Positions 10,631 to 22,839 of a stretch of DNA of 64,000 nucleotides are shown here, piece by piece. The stretch comes from Rosellinia necatrix. Its lineage: Eukaryota; Ascomycota; Sordariomycetes; Xylariales; Xylariaceae. The position numbers and the translations under genes were made by a program. Under the pieces are notes generated by a model. The model ran no database searches. It saw only the letters and a list, made by a program, of their open reading frames with translations, and was not told the DNA's origin. Location of the stretch: contig JAGYVD010000001.1 of assembly GCA_021209875.1 (NCBI GenBank), forward strand, positions 2,294,001-2,358,000, written 5' to 3'. Position 1 is the first letter of the stretch, and each line of letters begins with the position of its first letter.

Positions 10631-12719
10631 TTACCTAACAAGGTAACGTCCATGGTACAGAGTGTCCTGCTCGTACACACCCGCGGTTTTAGTCATCTCT
10701 CGTGCCGGGAAACCTTCGAAGGACGCGGCGTAAGTAGCAACAGAATGTGCAACAAGCTGTGAATAGATAAGCGTTGTGAGATAGAAGAATCAATCGCAAA
10801 AGCCGAGGTCTGTCCTACCTGGGTGTTAACGAGCCATGCCGTGGTGTTGACGTTGCCGACGTCGTCGCAAAGCTGGTGGTAGCAAGGGTCGTACCAGTCC
10901 CCTGCTTTGCCGCCGAACATCAACTCTTCTTCCTTGGTCTTGATGCCCTCCGCGCCAGTGGCGATGCCACCACCGGGGATGCCGTTTTTGATAAAAGCAT
11001 CACTGAGAGATATAGCGTTAGCTCGTCGCCTTGGATGTGATTAGGAATGTGTGGCGGGGTTGGAAAAGGCTGCAGGGGAACGGCCACTATATCCTTAAAA
11101 ACGACAGAGGAACAGGGCAGATGAGCACCCAGAATTACTTACTAATCGCTTCGCCCATCAAATGGAATGAAGGTATAGTTCAGCCCTTTCGACTTGTACC
11201 AATTTATATAGAGATCACGCAGTTGCTCGGAGCCGGTCGGGTTCACCGCGTTGGTCGCATTGTAAACCTGGTACGCAAAGTTTGGACTGCCCATCATATC
11301 ATAATCCATGAAAAGGCGAATCTTCTGGTTTTCTTCTTCGGATAGGGTGGCGACATAATAGTCAGAGCCAAGGAGGCCCTATGCGGTATTCTGGTTAGCT
11401 CATTCGATTGGTGCCGGGGATAAAAACGCCTGAGCGACGTCTGTGACACGCCTTGGGAGGGAATCATGGGTAAGATAGCAAAATGACACTTACTTCTTCC
11501 TCGCCAGCCCACCAAGCGAAACGAACACAGTTTTTGACGCTGAATTGGGTTAGGTGTTTCGCAACCTCGAGCAGGGTGAGAGTTCCGGAACCGTCATCTG
11601 TATCAACGTTAGTTGACATGGTCAACGTCGACTTCTTGCATCGTGACAATGTGCATCAAAGCCCATACCTAGTCGATCGCGCTGGAAGTGATGGGCTGAG
11701 GGGGGAAGGGGGAAAGGGGGAAAGGGGGGGAAGGCAATTAATGCATACCATTAATACCTGGGCCCTCGCTCACACTGTCGCTGTGTGCGCCAAGCATTAC
11801 GCAGTTGTCTGGGTCGCCCTCGGCCGTCTGAATGACGATGTTGGTTGTATTGATGGTGTTCACCACCGAGTCAATGAAGGCAATCGAATCCACAACCTCG
11901 CCCGCCTTCAGCTTCTGGATGAAGGGTTCGGCATCTTTACCGGACAGGCCGAACGTTGCAACATGGTGAGGGGAGGGCACGCCGAGGGTCCCGCTCAACC
12001 CGTCTGCGTTGGAATTGAACACGACTGCTGCGACGGCCCCGGCCTTCCCCGCGAGCTCGCTCTTCGCGCCAAAGGAACACGTCCCACGCTTGATGAAGGC
12101 GACCTTGCCGCTCACCTCCTCAGGGTAGTCGGAGGCGTCGCATCCCTGGTTCTCTACAAGCACCAGGTCGCCATACACCGGTTCTTTGCGGGTAGTCGGG
12201 GGCGTCAACGACATCGGGGTCGCCGACTCGGGCACGACATGGTCCAGGACAAGACGATACTGGAACACCTGGCCCATCACAGCCGGGAAGTCCTGGGTTG
12301 AGTAGGAGTAGTAATCCCCCAGGCGGTCTATCTCGGCGGTGACGTATTCCAGAGTCCGCCGATGTCCTGTATGGGCGTCAGTGGCGAGCCGGGCGTTTTC
12401 ATGCGGCCCTTCCCGGTCCACATCGGAATCCCGGGTTGGGTGCAGGCGACAAGAGCTTACCTTCGCTGCCGATGACCCGCGTCGGGTGTCCGAACTCATC
12501 CTCGGATGATTTTGCGAGCTCGTAGAGGGCTTTGGCGTGCTCGAGGAGGCTCTCGGTGCTGATCCGGGCTTGGAGCAACTCGGTGTCGACCATGGGCTTG
12601 GCTCCCGTGTGCTCATTCCCCAGCCGCACATCCTCGGGCTGGGGCAGCAGAGGCTTCTGCAACTGCGCAGACACGGCTGCGATGGTGGCCACCAGTGGCA
12701 GCCGGCTGATTCCAACCAT
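10631..12719 (-). CDS. M28-family zinc aminopeptidase with PA domain (aminopeptidase Y-like)
   Basis: Six exons (12719-12461, 12366-11749, 11597-11494, 11378-11143, 11002-10819, 10756-10631) close in phase to 508 aa. The N-terminus (MVGISRLPLVATIAAVSAQ) is a likely signal peptide. A protease-associated (PA) domain lies at about residues 130-240 (GKVAFIKRGTCSFGAKSELA). The peptidase core has the co-catalytic zinc set of family M28: H281 (GAHSDS), D293 (IND), the Glu cluster E325-E327 (AWWAGEEEGLLGS), D354 (MDYDMM) and H448 (PCYHQLC). Relatives are yeast vacuolar aminopeptidase Y (APE3) and secreted fungal leucine aminopeptidases, which remove N-terminal residues from peptides. Several Asn-x-Ser/Thr sites fit a secretory or vacuolar route. 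Vacuolar versus secreted is not decided by the sequence. Confidence 0.95.
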
Positions 12720-12756
12720 CTTTGTCGTCTTATTGCGACGGGATGTTTGCTTCTTT

Positions 12757-12875
12757 GTTTCTTTATTTATTTATTTCTTTCTTTCTTTCTCTCTTTCTTT
12801 GTTTCTTTCCCCGTTTTTGTGTCCTTCTTTCGTTGGCTTGTTTGTTTGTTTGTTTGTTTGTTTTGTTTGTTTGAA
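12757..12875. repeat. TTTC/TTTA/TTTG microsatellite
   Basis: Runs of TTTA, TTTC and then TTTG units lie just upstream of the aminopeptidase start codon (minus-strand gene). On the transcript strand this is a purine-rich leader or promoter tract. Confidence 0.9.
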
Positions 12876-13087
12876 GAGTCTGGAAGACGGTCAGGCTTAA
12901 CGCGCGCCTGCGATGCCGGCATTTATCTATCCGCGGCTCGTTGATCACCAGCCCCCAGAAAACTATGGATATGACCCTCCAGTCCATTCCTCTTCTAGCT
13001 TAGCCAAGGCTCAGGTTTCTTTTTGGGGAAATTTACTATCCATGGCAGTGGGTGGTGGTTTGTTGTTGTGGGGCATTTGAGGCTTGT

Positions 13088-13170
13088 TAATGAATTAATG
13101 AATTAATGTATTCATGTGTTCATGTGTATTAATGTATTATCATATTAATGCATCATTACTTTTGAATTAA
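13088..13170. repeat. Degenerate AATTAATG repeat
   Basis: Interspersed copies of AATTAATG, TATTAATG and TTCATGTG form an AT-rich imperfect repeat patch. Confidence 0.7.
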
Positions 13171-14351
13171 TGTGTTGAACCATCAGCTGGGAAGCAGCAC
13201 ATAAACGAATACCACCATCGGCTTGTTTTATATCACATACGTGTCTTACCCTCAAGTCTGAAGCGCTGTGTTTCCAAGTCATCCTCAAGAATAGCTAGGT
13301 AGAATTTCATTCATCACGATGTACTTAATCTAGTCATTGCTGCTAATAGCAGGCAAACATGAAGACGAGCTTAGATTTATGAATTTTCAATGAGCCGGTG
13401 GCTACCCCCGAGACAGAGCCACAGTATTATAATTACTATCACACTATCAAAAGCAGAGGTAAACAGAGAACGTGATTAAGTTAGGTACTTTAGCATCCTA
13501 TGATTTTTATTCGTGTCTACGGTTTGGAATTGTAACAATCTAATAGGTATACTCGTGATAGCTTGCGACTGGCCTCGCCAGTTCTATTATCATCGGACAC
13601 AAGCTCAAGACAAGAACGCACGGTTCCCGGTCTCGCTTCAATCAGTCCAGCCAACAATAAGATAAAAATATTCCAATGAACCAACTGTGAGGTGCACTTT
13701 TCTAGTTTTCAAAGGATCAGTTCTGAGGTACAACGTTTGCACCAAAGATGACATGAAATTTACCATGTCATTATATCACCGAACGAGACAAGAAGGGACT
13801 TGATGTGACAAATGGTGAACGGGCTACTTGAACTTGACGTGCGGGACGGTCCGAGCATCTGGCTGCTCTCAAGGCAACTCATACTTCCAGGCTTCATGAC
13901 TTCCAGCCTCTCCTTCTCCTCCTCGGGAGCGTGCACAGTTTTTGCTCAACTATTGTTACCCTACACAGGCGGATTCCCTGTCCGAACAACTGTTAGGTAG
14001 TCTTTGGAGAAATTGACTTACTACGCAAGACACACAGTGCTGCTTAATGACGTGTCCATCGTCCAAACATGTCCTCAAGACACCCTCCCTCCTCTGGCGT
14101 CCGCTCATAGATCCTCCCCAGTCCCAGAGCCACGGGTCTCCCTAGCGTATTAGCTACTAGGAGGCGGCACCGGCAAGCACCCCACCATAGCTAACTTCGG
14201 TCGTATGGTGTTGGGGGTAATGCTGGTCCTGATCATAATGATCGTGGGAATTACATTGATAGCAGGGGTGCTAGTGCTAGCGACAACAATGCCGGCAGAG
14301 AAAGGGGTACTGTCGATGACGGCTACGGCAGTAGACAGAATGTAGAAAATA

Positions 14352-14375
14352 GAGAGAGAGAGAGAGAGAGAGAAA
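14352..14375. repeat. (AG)n microsatellite
   Basis: About 12 AG units occur in uninterrupted tandem. Confidence 0.9.
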
Positions 14376-15308
14376 GAGAACGGGGGTCGGACGCGTATGA
14401 GGTAGCCAGCCTCGTGTTCGACATTGATTAACCCCCCTGAACGATTCCTTTTTAAATTGGGGGCAATCGGGCGGAAATGTGTTACTAAAAGTCAACTCTT
14501 CTTGAAGGACATCGTTGAGGGTAGGAACAGGTCTCCAGGTACGTATTTAGCCAGAATAAAGGGGAACATAATTATCCCACGTTCACGGATGGGATACCGA
14601 GAAACTCAGAGTTGCCCACTTCGATGCTTATAGAAACCTAGTTCTTGAAAATCCTGTAATGCAACTTTTTATTCCCTCTCCCACGTCTCAAACCAACGGG
14701 TTCGGGAACATGATATGTACAGTACACTGCGGCTCAATTGACGTGACCAACAGGTAGGCTCCCGCCTGGTCCCACCATTTCCCAGAATAAAGCCACCGCC
14801 AGCTACTAGATGTCACTACGACATTTCCTGCCTGAACAAGCCGTCTGAGCCGACGAGAATAAACCCTCTCCTCTGAACAGGCAGCACAATGGTGCTGCAG
14901 AGCAGGCACGTGAGGTCCTTGGGAATCATGACGTGAGCCGCTTCCCTATGCATACTCCGAACACCGGTACCAGTGACGCCACATACCGAACGCACCCAAA
15001 CCCCGAAGAAAAATGCAGAACAAAGTGTGCAAGACAACCACGGGCCGTCGCAAGAAATGGAAAATCAGATGAGCATGCCCACTCAACATGGTTCAAAGTG
15101 TGATGACAACCCAGCACGTGACCAACACATCGTCGTGATAGGATGCTCACCCAGGAAAATTATGCTCGTCGTCGATAGAAAACGTCATGTAGTTGTCGTA
15201 CGCTCATCCAATGGGTCTTGAGGTATCCTAGTACGCTGAACACTGTTCTGCAAGAAGGAATACCATATAGAATCGCGGGTAACGAATATTAGACGGATAG
15301 CAATCCAC

Positions 15309-17023
15309 CTATGAGGGTACTTCATCCAAGGTCAAATGAATATCCTCGATACCGAAATGGTGAGCGTGGCGCTTGGCCCATTCACGGGTAACTAGCGATG
15401 CTGGAGATAGTGAGCGGCAATTCATTATACAGGCCTGGAAATATGCTTACCCTTGAGGAATTTTTTGCTAGCGTACTTCTTGTAAAAGGCCTCGTGGATA
15501 ACAGGACGAGCGAGGTAATCAACCATTAGCTCAACAACGGGTTCTATCTCCTTCTCAGTGTATCCGGCATAATGCGCGATGGTGTCGTCCTAAGAATTGT
15601 TAACACATATCGTTAAACTCATAGTTAGTTGAGACGTACCCATTCGCCACGGTCGAAAATGAGGCGGGCGAGATACATGGCACCAGCAGCGACCTGACTG
15701 GGACTGCATTCCATGAAGCGGTGGTCAAGAAGGCTGATTTCCATGAGGTATTTCGCGATCGTCCGAGTCTGGATATCATAGTTGTCCGCCTTGGAGATGC
15801 GTCTGAGGAAGTTCATGGGGTTTGGGTAGCTTAGGTCATAGTTGAGGGTGCCAAGAATAAAACGCTCGGCACTCAGAATCTCCTCTTCAGTAAAGCCGTC
15901 ATCCGCAACATGCTTAAAGTTTGCAACATGAGGTGAAAGAACTTCCTCATACTTTGATGCAATAAACATAGCAGTAATGCCGACTAACTGGAGACGATCC
16001 AGCTGCACGACCTTCTTCGACAGAAAGCGGTCAATAATGTTGATAGTCAGAAACAAAGTCTCGGGAAGAAGGTGGAACCTCGTGTGAACCTCAATCAACC
16101 AATCGATGAGGATGCCTCGTGTTCGCCAACCGATGTCGTCCTGATGGTCCATGTACTTAGGGTTGGGAATCGACTTGGTCTCCAGCTGGCGAAGATACTC
16201 AAAGATCTCGACGGCGTACTCAGCAGCCATGTTGGGATCGTCCAAATCCTCGTGATCCAGGTCCTTTACACCATCTGGGAGTTCGGGCTCAACAATGGGG
16301 GCTTCCGGCTCAACAGATTGTTTCTCAACTGATTGTTTCTCAGCTGGCACTGGTTTCGCTGCTTTTGACTCAGATCGTACCGGCTTCTTCTGTTCATTCT
16401 CTGTAGTGTGGGCCCTCTTGCGAACAGGTTCATTGGTCTCGGCGAGAACATCGGTTTTAACGGTGGATGTAGCAGAAGCAATCTTTCTCTTTTGGGAAGC
16501 CGTGCCGATGGCACCGGACCCAGAGCCAGTCCGCTTGATTTCAGTCTTTTTTGTCTCCTTGGCACCGAGGACAGTTCGTGTGGTCGTAGATCGGGTAGTG
16601 CTCTTCTGAATACCAGTGGGCTGGGCAGCTTTGGAGACAAGGCCTGCTCTGCTAGCAGCGGGCTTCTTTCCCTCAACGGCATCAGCCTTGCCTACATTAC
16701 TGACATCTCCAAGGGCGGCACGTCTTCGGCCAGCGGGAGGGTTAGCATTGATTGCAGAACGCTTGGTTTGCAGGGGCTGCTTGGTGGGTTGAGCGACATC
16801 GACGTCAAGAGCGGCAGCCTTAGCACGCGTTAGACGCGTGGAATTGGTGTTCTCGTCATTTTCGTTAGACGCGATGCGCGATCTGGCGGTACGGCCCTGC
16901 AAAAACCATGTGTGTCAGTGCATCGGAACGCGACAATGGGGAGCTATTGCAGTGTATGTGGGACGCAAGAAGCTTGGCAAAAAGTGTGCCGAGAGGCTCT
17001 AGTTAACTTACAGCGGGAGGCAT
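15309..17023 (-). CDS. G2/mitotic-specific cyclin B
   Basis: Exons 17023-17012 (only ATG plus three codons), 16896-15640, 15589-15451 and 15400-15309 give 499 aa; introns are 115, 50 and 50 nt. This is the regulatory subunit of CDK1 that drives entry into mitosis (NimE/Cdc13 group). A destruction box R63-A-A-L66-x4-N71 near the N-terminus allows APC/C-dependent degradation. A long basic, Ser/Thr- and Lys-rich linker follows. The cyclin N box starts with AVEIFEYLRQLE, continues into DIGWRTRGILIDWLIEVH (the MRxILxDWLxEV-type signature) and includes FIASKYEE. The cyclin C box follows and ends in HLTLDEVPS. The very short first exon, ending after MPPA, is supported by a GTAAGT donor and by the normal-looking MPPAGRTARSRI N-terminus. 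It is divergent from the mitochondrial L2 gene. Confidence 0.95.
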
Positions 17024-19059
17024 CTTGAGAGTTGGAAAGACGCGTGTTTAAGTGGGAAAATAGTCTGGGATGCGATACTAAATTAAGTCAGTATTGTTGT
17101 TCGAAAACATAATGAGGGTTGAGCGTCGGCATGTGGTGTAGGAACGCGGGGGTGCGGTTGGAGTCCACCTCTACACACGTCGAAGTAGCGGTATTGAGAC
17201 CTGTAACAAGAGAAAGGTTGTGGATGGCCAGTGGTGATTGGAAAGGAAGAGAGGGTAGGCGGGAAAGAGCAAGCTAAGCATACCTAAACAAGTATTCTTG
17301 GTGGTGCTAGTATTGTCACTATCGGAGAATATCAACAAAGCCGGGAGGAGGCTGCGGTTGGACGACGCGGAGGCTCGATTTCGTGACAGAGTTTCGGGAA
17401 ACAGCAGATCAAAGCAAGCCAAGGCAAGATGCAGCTTCGTATCGTGCCGATCGGGTTGCAATTATGTTCATGCAGGATCGGTAAATGGAAAGAGGGGATT
17501 GAGGTTGTGAAGAAGTTGAAGTAGAGAAGGGTGGATGGGTATGATGTTGTTGTTGTTGTTGATCTTGAGGACCAGAGTAAGTTGGGAAAAGAGAGAGGAG
17601 GATCAATGATGTTTTTGAGCGCAGAGCACAATGTTTGGCGGTGCAGCCACTGGTCGCTCGGCCACTCACTAGCACTACTAGTTACAGCGGGTCAAAGACC
17701 TAGGCAGGCGGGCAGGCAGGGTGTATTGACGCGATTGCTTGTGGAGGAGCAACAACTGATGGAATAGCCAAGGTAGAGAGTACATTGCTTACCTGGGCAG
17801 GGTGAATGTGGTTGTATGGAGCACGGACCAGGCTCAACTCTATTTGTATGGGTCAGACACGGTCAATAGCGCGACTTGAACCCCTGTCAGGCGGCCAGGT
17901 GCGCGTACCTCGTACTTCTGCTACTCCTCTTTGAGAGCCCTAACCCAGCTCCTTTTTGTTTTTGGGTAACTCTTACTGGTTGGTAGAGTGATTTCAGAGG
18001 TTGAGGTGGGTGCTGAGACGGTCTGAGAGGACCCAAGCTTGACACCGAGTAAGAGGATTAATGCCAGTTGCACGTTGCACGTTCCACGCTGCACGTTCCA
18101 CGCGACAGAGGCCCGGAAAATATGTGGATGCAAGGAGTGTATGAGGTTGAAACGGAGCCAGTTACCAGTTACCAGTTACCAGTACAGAAGAGAGCAGAGA
18201 GTGTATAAGAGGCCTCGGCACGCGCTACTGTTCTAATGGGCGCAAAAGAGAGCCTAGGATTGCAAAAAGATAATGGGGTGAGCGGCAGAAGAGAGAGAAT
18301 GAATGATTGATTGATTCATGAATGGTGTGTTTAATGGGCAATGAACGAACAACAACAAACAACAATAACAACAAAATGGGCAGAAAGCTGGTTGCTACCT
18401 CGAAGGAATAAGCCCCGGTGCCGCAGTCGCGCACCCCTCATGAACCTGCATATGCCCTGGTAACCCGGCCGTCCATCTGCTCAATAGAGAAAGCACGCGG
18501 TCTTGACCTTGTCATACTGCTGTTGCAGCGTAAACCTATATCCCCACCTTCCGATCGTTCTTTCCCGTGGCCCACCGAAGCTTTTTAAGTCAACAAAGGA
18601 AACAACCGAGCAACGTTGACCTCATTGGACAATTATTTCTGCATGCAAGTGGACCTTGAGCTTGACCAATCCGATGACGTGATCCCGCGCGGCACCCATG
18701 TCGGCCGTGGAATTGTGGCTTACGGCTTCTATTTTGACATACTCCAGCCTCATTCCCGTGAGCCACGCCGGACAAACGAGCCCGGCAAAACTTCGGCGTC
18801 CAATCCCAAGCGTCCTCCGGTAGCATGCCAAGCTTGGTATCTACACTATCAGTCGAAGGTACCGATGTAGGTCGATGTGGGTAGGCAGCCAGGGTAGCCT
18901 TTTTCGGAACAACCTGGTCTCCAGATAGCCTCATCCCAAGATTTTTGGTTCCCTGCTTGAGCCGGTTGGGATTGGGACTGACTGCCATTACCCTCCAGCC
19001 CACCACCCCTCCCCATAGGCTCTCCTGGCGACAATTGGCAGCAATTGCTATAACCCGTC
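17024..19059. other. 2-kb divergent promoter region (cyclin B / MRPL2)
   Basis: No coding frame is convincing here, although open frames of 60-140 codons exist. Visible structures are a GTT repeat near 17545-17560, an imperfect CACGTTSCACGTTCC repeat at 18068-18102, and three copies of GTTACCA around 18160-18183. The MRPL2-proximal 450 bases are C-rich. Confidence 0.55.
18068..18102. repeat. Imperfect CACGTT tandem repeat
   Basis: Four spaced copies of the core GCACGTT/CCACGCT/GCACGTT occur at about 8-nt spacing in the cyclin B/MRPL2 intergenic region. It could be a minisatellite or a cluster of binding sites; the sequence cannot say which. Confidence 0.6.
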
Positions 19060-20374
19060 ATGATGTTGCAGCCGCGGATATTCTCGCTCTCGACACGGAG
19101 GATACTGTCCGGCCGCAGTAGTAGCACTCAGCTCTCCCATCGAACCTATGCGACAATTCGACGAAGCGCCGCGCCGCCACCAAGCCCGACACGAGCCTCC
19201 ATCGCCTCCGGGCCGAAGGCCGATAGGACACCGTCGAAGCCTGCTGCGAGTTCCAAGTCACAGCGTGAATCGTCCGAGATCTTGCGCACATACAAACCTA
19301 GAACGCCCGGCCTGCGGCATCTGAAACGGCCTATCAATGACCACCTGTGGAAAGGCGGGCCACATCTGCCATTGACCTACCCCAAGAAGGGCATGGCTAA
19401 AGGCGGCCGTAATAATACGGGTAGAATCACCGTCAGACATCGCGGAGGTGGCGCGAAGAGGAGGATAAGGACAGTCGACTTCCACCGTTGGGTCGCCGGC
19501 CCTCACACTGTCGAGCGAATCGAGTACGACCCTAATCGGAGCGCCCATATTGCGCTCCTCAACGAAGATGCCACTAACAAGAAGACCTACATGATTGCCC
19601 CCGAGGGCATGAGGGCTGGTGATGTTGTTCAGAGCTACCGGTCTGGCATTCCACAGGATCTTCTAGAAAGCATGGGTGGCATTATCGATCCGGGTATCCT
19701 GGCGGCCAAGACAGCTCATCGAGGAAACTGTCTGCCTCTGCATCTCGTTCCCGTTAGTACACCCGTATTCAATGTCGGATCACATCCGAAGGGCGGTGCC
19801 GTCTTTTGCCGCAGTGCTGGCACATTCGCGGTAGTAGAGAGCAAAGAAGAAGAGATGAGAGAGGATGGTACTCGAGTGATGACTGGGAAATACGTTACGG
19901 TGCGTCTTCAGAGTGGTGAGATCAGGAAGGTCAGTAAGGATGCCTGTGCAACCATCGGTGTTGCGAGCAATCCCCATCACCATTACCGACAGTTAGGAAA
20001 AGCCGGAAGAAGCAGATGGCTCAACATCCGCCCCACTGTCCGTGGTGTTGCTATGAATAAAGGTGCGTCTGCTGGCGTTGAGATGGCTCTGGTACGCCTG
20101 CGCCGGAATTGTTGTTAACAGTCTTCGCATAGTGGACCACCCTCACGGCGGTGGACGTGGTAAATCGAAGGGTAACCGACACCCTACCAGTCCATGGGGC
20201 ACACCGGTACGAGCTCCCTGAATCCCAACTTTCCCAGCCTCGCATGAACATCGATACTGACCTCTATCGTAGGCCAAGGGCGGTTACAAGACACGCAGGA
20301 AGAGCAATGTCAACAAATGGGTAGTTGTAGCACGTGTGAGAAACAACGGCAAGCGAAGAAGCAAGACGGCATAG
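19060..20374 (+). CDS. Mitochondrial large-subunit ribosomal protein uL2 (L2)
   Basis: Exons 19060-20062, 20133-20206 and 20273-20374 (introns 70 and 66 nt) give 392 aa. This is the L2 core protein of the mitochondrial large ribosomal subunit, which lies at the peptidyl-transferase centre. The N-terminal 60 residues are Arg/Ser/Ala-rich without acidic clusters, fitting a mitochondrial presequence. The L2 hallmarks follow: [38 protein letters not shown] and, across the splice junctions, VDHPHGGG then SPWGTP and [10 protein letters not shown]. In intron 1 an earlier AG (20120-20121) would bring a stop into frame, so the AG at 20131-20132 must be used. The start may be either of two adjacent ATGs (19060 or 19063). 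Confidence 0.96.
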
Positions 20375-21670
20375 GTTCCTTGCCGCCCCCGCTTAGCCTT
20401 GTATATCCCGTCCATCCATATATATGTACAACTCAGGCGACCACGCCATAGCCTGTGTATAGGCTTGTATAATATGCAGTGTCTGATTGAGGTTGCCATT
20501 GCCGTCGAATGCTCCTATGCACCCATCCCGATGGCACATGATAACCAATCTACCGAGCGTCGTCAGGGAATCTTCCGATATGGTCAACGGACCTCCCTTC
20601 TGGGAATTAGAAATCCGGTTGTATGCTCCGATCTATGCACCATCGCCGGCCGGCCCCTCTTATTCATTTGTTGCATCAATTCGTGCCGTGGTTTTTAAGA
20701 CAATCACCTCGTCGTCCTACCGGTTAGGCCCGATTACGTTTCCGCTAAGAACATCCGATTCTATCACGTATTAGCTCACGTGGCATCCTCGCGAGTACAT
20801 AGAGGGGCAACCCCAACGAGCATAGTGCATCCCAGGTAGTTAGAAGCCAGCGTATCGTACATGTCGATTGTCATTCATCCCAGGTGTCTTGTTTCTTATC
20901 ACCCAGTGACAGAGCCATGAACAATCGGAAGCAAGGGGTGATGCCAATAATCAAGGTTGGTACAAATTGATCTGCCAGCCAATTGCGATGTCGCTCACGA
21001 TCGGATACAAGTACCTGGGGGCTCATACCATTGGATCATTGGCTGCATCGAGACCAGGAGATAACGACAATATGCTCTAGATAACGAAGACGCCACCTCG
21101 TCTAAGCTTCCATTTGGTTTGTCAACGGTTTTACAGCGGTTTTAAACGCACTTTGCACGCCTCTTTCTGGTATTCGATTGCTTACTGGATAGCCACCGAA
21201 ACATGGCGCGAAACATGGCGTCTGTGTCTCCTAATAGCGGCGACATGGTAATCCACCACCCAAACTACATACTCCTCTCCTCGTCCGCTCAGTGTATCTT
21301 GTCCAGTACACTACCTACCTAGGTAGTTTGTACAGGTCCTCTCAGCCCTTATGCAGCCCTAGATGGATCCCTTTCCTCGTTTGTTCAGGAAACCGCTGCC
21401 GCGGGGCCCCATAACCAAGTACTTATCCATCAGACCGCATCCGTTACTTCTTAACACGTCTGATAACATGCCCAGCGCTGCACGTACCCCAATACCTACC
21501 TACCTACAGAGGCCCAATCCAATCCAGAGAACCCAATCCAGAGAACCCAGTACAACCCCCCGAGGTTCCATTCCTCCTCTCCCGACATGCCACTCGCCTC
21601 GTTCCGGTGCATACAACCTACAAGTCAGGCATGGCATGTCGTCACCGTACCGGCCGGCTGGCGCTGGCTG

Positions 21671-21740
21671 ATGCTAGCTGATGCTAGCTGATGCTAGCTG
21701 ATGCTAGCTGATGCTAGCTGATGCTAGCTGATGCTAGCTG
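21671..21740. repeat. Perfect 10-nt tandem repeat (ATGCTAGCTG)n
   Basis: Seven exact copies of ATGCTAGCTG occur. The unit contains the palindrome GCTAGC, so each copy could form a small hairpin or serve as a symmetrical binding site. Confidence 0.95.
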
Positions 21741-22246
21741 ACGCCCCTACATGGAATCCCTCGTTACATTGAATCCCCGTGGGGCTCCGCATTTCCAACC
21801 CCCAACCCCCAATTCACACGCACATACACATACACATACAACGACCGCAGACTCCCCAGCTCAGCACGCTTGACCCTAGGTCTGGATGATTCATCATTCC
21901 CTACCGACTCACACTCGCACTCACTCACGCCATGGCGTTTGGTCTCACTTGTTGTTATATTATGGTTTCCCGATTGCCTAACCCAGGCGGGTTGTGGGGT
22001 AGCCGTTCGGGTTATGGGCAGCTGTTATGGGCATGGCAAATTCGCCGCCTTCATGCAAAGGGGGCTAACGAGGCTAACGAGGTTGATGGTGGGAAAGTTC
22101 CGCTAAACTCCGATGCATGGATTCACCTCTCCGGCCCCGGAGGGATCCATCCTGCATCACAGCAGCAATACCGTGTAGCCATCCGTGTATAGGGATGAAA
22201 AATACGCCAAGAGGCTACTAATTGTAGCGAAGCGCGAACGGGAATT

Positions 22247-22290
22247 CGGCCGAGTGACAGAGGCCGAGTGACAGAGGCCGAGTGACAGAA
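22247..22290. repeat. 14-nt tandem repeat
   Basis: Three copies of GGCCGAGTGACAGA are arranged head to tail, with minor edge variation. Confidence 0.9.
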
Positions 22291-22839
22291 GCCGAGACCG
22301 AAAAAAACAGCCAACGTTTTACTATGACGTTACGTCACGGAATGAACTTAGAATAGCGGGCTCACTGTGCACGGTGAATACATAAGCTCCAGTGCGGGAG
22401 GAAGGATCCTAGTGCACGCTGTATCCGGTATAAGTCGTTGGCTTGCTGCTGACCCCGGCCGTAGCAGTGGAGCTGAGCGAGTTGCTCACCGGAGGCGCGG
22501 GTATAGCACTACCTACCTAAGTACAACGGAGTGAGAGGGAAAACTACTGGAGACCACTTTTTTTTTCATTTTTTATTCCCTAACCCAGGGCTTTCCCAGG
22601 TTATTCCCGGTTCGGGTATCCGTCCGTACATAAGCTCGCAGCATGGTGTAGATGGGTGTCTGCCCGATTTCCGGGCATGGCCTGTTCCAGGACAAACAAG
22701 GGACAGCAGACCAACATCAGCCTTGGTTATATGAAAGGGAATCGTCTTTTATGTATTTGAACCCTTGCCCTCGACCTCCATCAAACCAGGCGCATTAGTT
22801 ATTGGCCAAAATCCCCCGAATTGCAGCGCTTGCCGGACC

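Larger units (their letters stand above)
12720..15308. other. 2.6-kb intergenic region with simple repeats
   Basis: Upstream of the aminopeptidase there is a long T-rich microsatellite (12757-12875), and then a patch of interrupted AATTAATG/TTCATG repeats (13088-13170). An (AG)n tract lies at 14352-14375. Several open frames of 60-75 codons occur on both strands with no family resemblance. No gene is supported. Confidence 0.55.
20375..22839. other. 2.5-kb intergenic region with minisatellites
   Basis: This lies between two plus-strand genes. It holds ACCT/TAGG motifs (about 21313-21330 and 21490-21508), a perfect 10-nt tandem repeat (21671-21740), a 14-nt repeat (22247-22290) and a T-rich run at 22557-22575. 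Open frames up to 102 codons occur without any recognisable family. Confidence 0.55.

Noticed and set aside
11483..12301. 272-codon plus-strand open frame across the aminopeptidase gene
   Set aside because: It runs antisense through two introns and conserved M28 exons and has no family match.
17865..17910. tRNA-like T-arm sequence (GACTTGAACCCC)
   Set aside because: I could not extend it to a 72-76-nt cloverleaf with paired acceptor and anticodon stems. No tRNA is supported anywhere in the window.
18590..19006. 138-codon minus-strand open frame upstream of the mitochondrial L2 gene
   Set aside because: It sits in the L2 promoter and leader, has no domain, and overlaps other unrelated frames.
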